From the NCBI GenBank assembly GCA_051252415.1, contig JBPOGA010000002.1, positions 62,001 to 126,000 of the forward strand: a DNA stretch of 64,000 nucleotides. The letters are read 5' to 3'. Below the pieces are notes generated by a model, which did not search any database, was not told where the DNA came from, and saw only the letters and a list, made by a program, of their open reading frames with translations. Made by a program: the position numbers and the translations under genes. Below, one piece after another: positions 63,774 through 64,000 of this stretch (its first letter is position 1; each line of letters starts with the position of its first letter). This stretch comes from JBPOFY01 sp051252415. Lineage in GTDB: Bacteria; Verrucomicrobiota; Verrucomicrobiia; Opitutales; Coraliomargaritaceae.

Positions 63774-64000
63774 CGGAATAGCCCATATTTTAATATAGCA
63801 TAGATCGCCCGCACACCATCTCTCCAGCCGATCTTCTTTCCTTCGTCGTAAGAGCGCCCGTAATAGGAGATCCCGACTTCATACATACGCACATCGAGCT
63901 TAGAGAGCTTCGCAGTCAACTCAGGTTCCACACCAAAGCGGTTTTCCTCAATTGTAATTTGCTCCAAGACCTCACGCCTGAAAAGCTTATAGCAGCACTC
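63770..64000 (-). CDS. family 2 glycosyltransferase, dolichol-phosphate-mannose-synthase-like (5' end beyond window)
   Basis: Only the last 76 residues are visible on the minus strand: ECCYKLFRREVLEQI, then ENRFGVEPELTAKLSKLD, VGISYYGRSYDEGKKIGWRDG and the C-terminal AIYAILKYGLFR. The FGVEPELTAK and YGRSYDEGKKI blocks are typical of DPM1-like family 2 glycosyltransferases that transfer a sugar to a polyprenyl phosphate. The rest lies outside the window. It overlaps uvrC tail to tail by four bases. Confidence 0.85.
   Translation of the reverse strand, partial: ECCYKLFRREVLEQITIEENRFGVEPELTAKLSKLDVRMYEVGISYYGRSYDEGKKIGWRDGVRAIYAILKYGLFR

Overview
The window looks like a chromosomal segment of a marine verrucomicrobium, most likely class Opitutae (Puniceicoccales/Coraliomargarita relatives). 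This is inferred from two PEP-CTERM sorting proteins, a TIGR02597-type protein, LolA-like, DUF481 and DUF3127 proteins, an RNase Y, a PPi-type phosphofructokinase, moderate G+C and many palindromic intergenic repeats. No rRNA, tRNA, CRISPR array, prophage or plasmid gene was seen. One complete insertion sequence is present. Genes are cut only at the two edges: aspartate kinase on the left and a family 2 glycosyltransferase on the right.

Layout. 1-7.3 kb (all minus): aspartate kinase, a DUF374 acyltransferase, citrate synthase, the histidine genes hisH, hisB and hisC, and rlmN; two long inverted repeats lie between them. 7.3-13.3 kb: an intergenic repeat, a 52-residue lipoprotein, a PEP-CTERM protein behind a TIGR02597-type protein, an IS5-type element just upstream of that pair, and a LolA-like protein. 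13.3-14.6 kb: a UDP-glucose dehydrogenase resembling the eukaryotic type.

14.7-25.8 kb is the most distinctive region, an arsenosugar-biosynthesis-type locus. It holds a TIGR04282 sugar-transferase-like gene (plus strand), arsenite methyltransferase ArsM, a GT-C/GT-A fusion glycosyltransferase, a cellulose-synthase-like glycosyltransferase, a flavin reductase fused to a NapH-like membrane iron-sulfur module, a DUF547 protein, an unknown secreted protein and radical SAM ArsS. ArsM and ArsS are the known first two steps; the other genes are candidates for the later, poorly known steps or for supplying electrons.

25.8-36.6 kb (mostly plus): CorA, an OB-HD protein, a BASS transporter, then on minus a renalase-like oxidoreductase, a TIGR01777 protein and photolyase, then on plus a nitroreductase, DUF3127, a DUF4136 lipoprotein, ThrH, a Dabb protein and a PnuC/NadR-type kinase pair for NAD salvage. 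36.7-43.3 kb (minus): PPi-phosphofructokinase, adenylosuccinate lyase, a large membrane pseudokinase-PEGA-FGE protein and CoaC. 43.3-53.9 kb: leuA with a possible leucine attenuator, a hybrid-like sensor kinase, an MDR reductase, oligopeptidase A, a small tyrosine phosphatase, a DUF481 barrel and RNase Y.

53.9-59 kb is an iron-sulfur locus: two identical 7-1-7 Fur/PerR-type operators, a Fur-family regulator with altered metal ligands, then sufC, sufB, sufD and sufT. No cysteine desulfurase is in view. 59-64 kb: a second PEP-CTERM protein, holA, cinA, uvrC and the partial glycosyltransferase.
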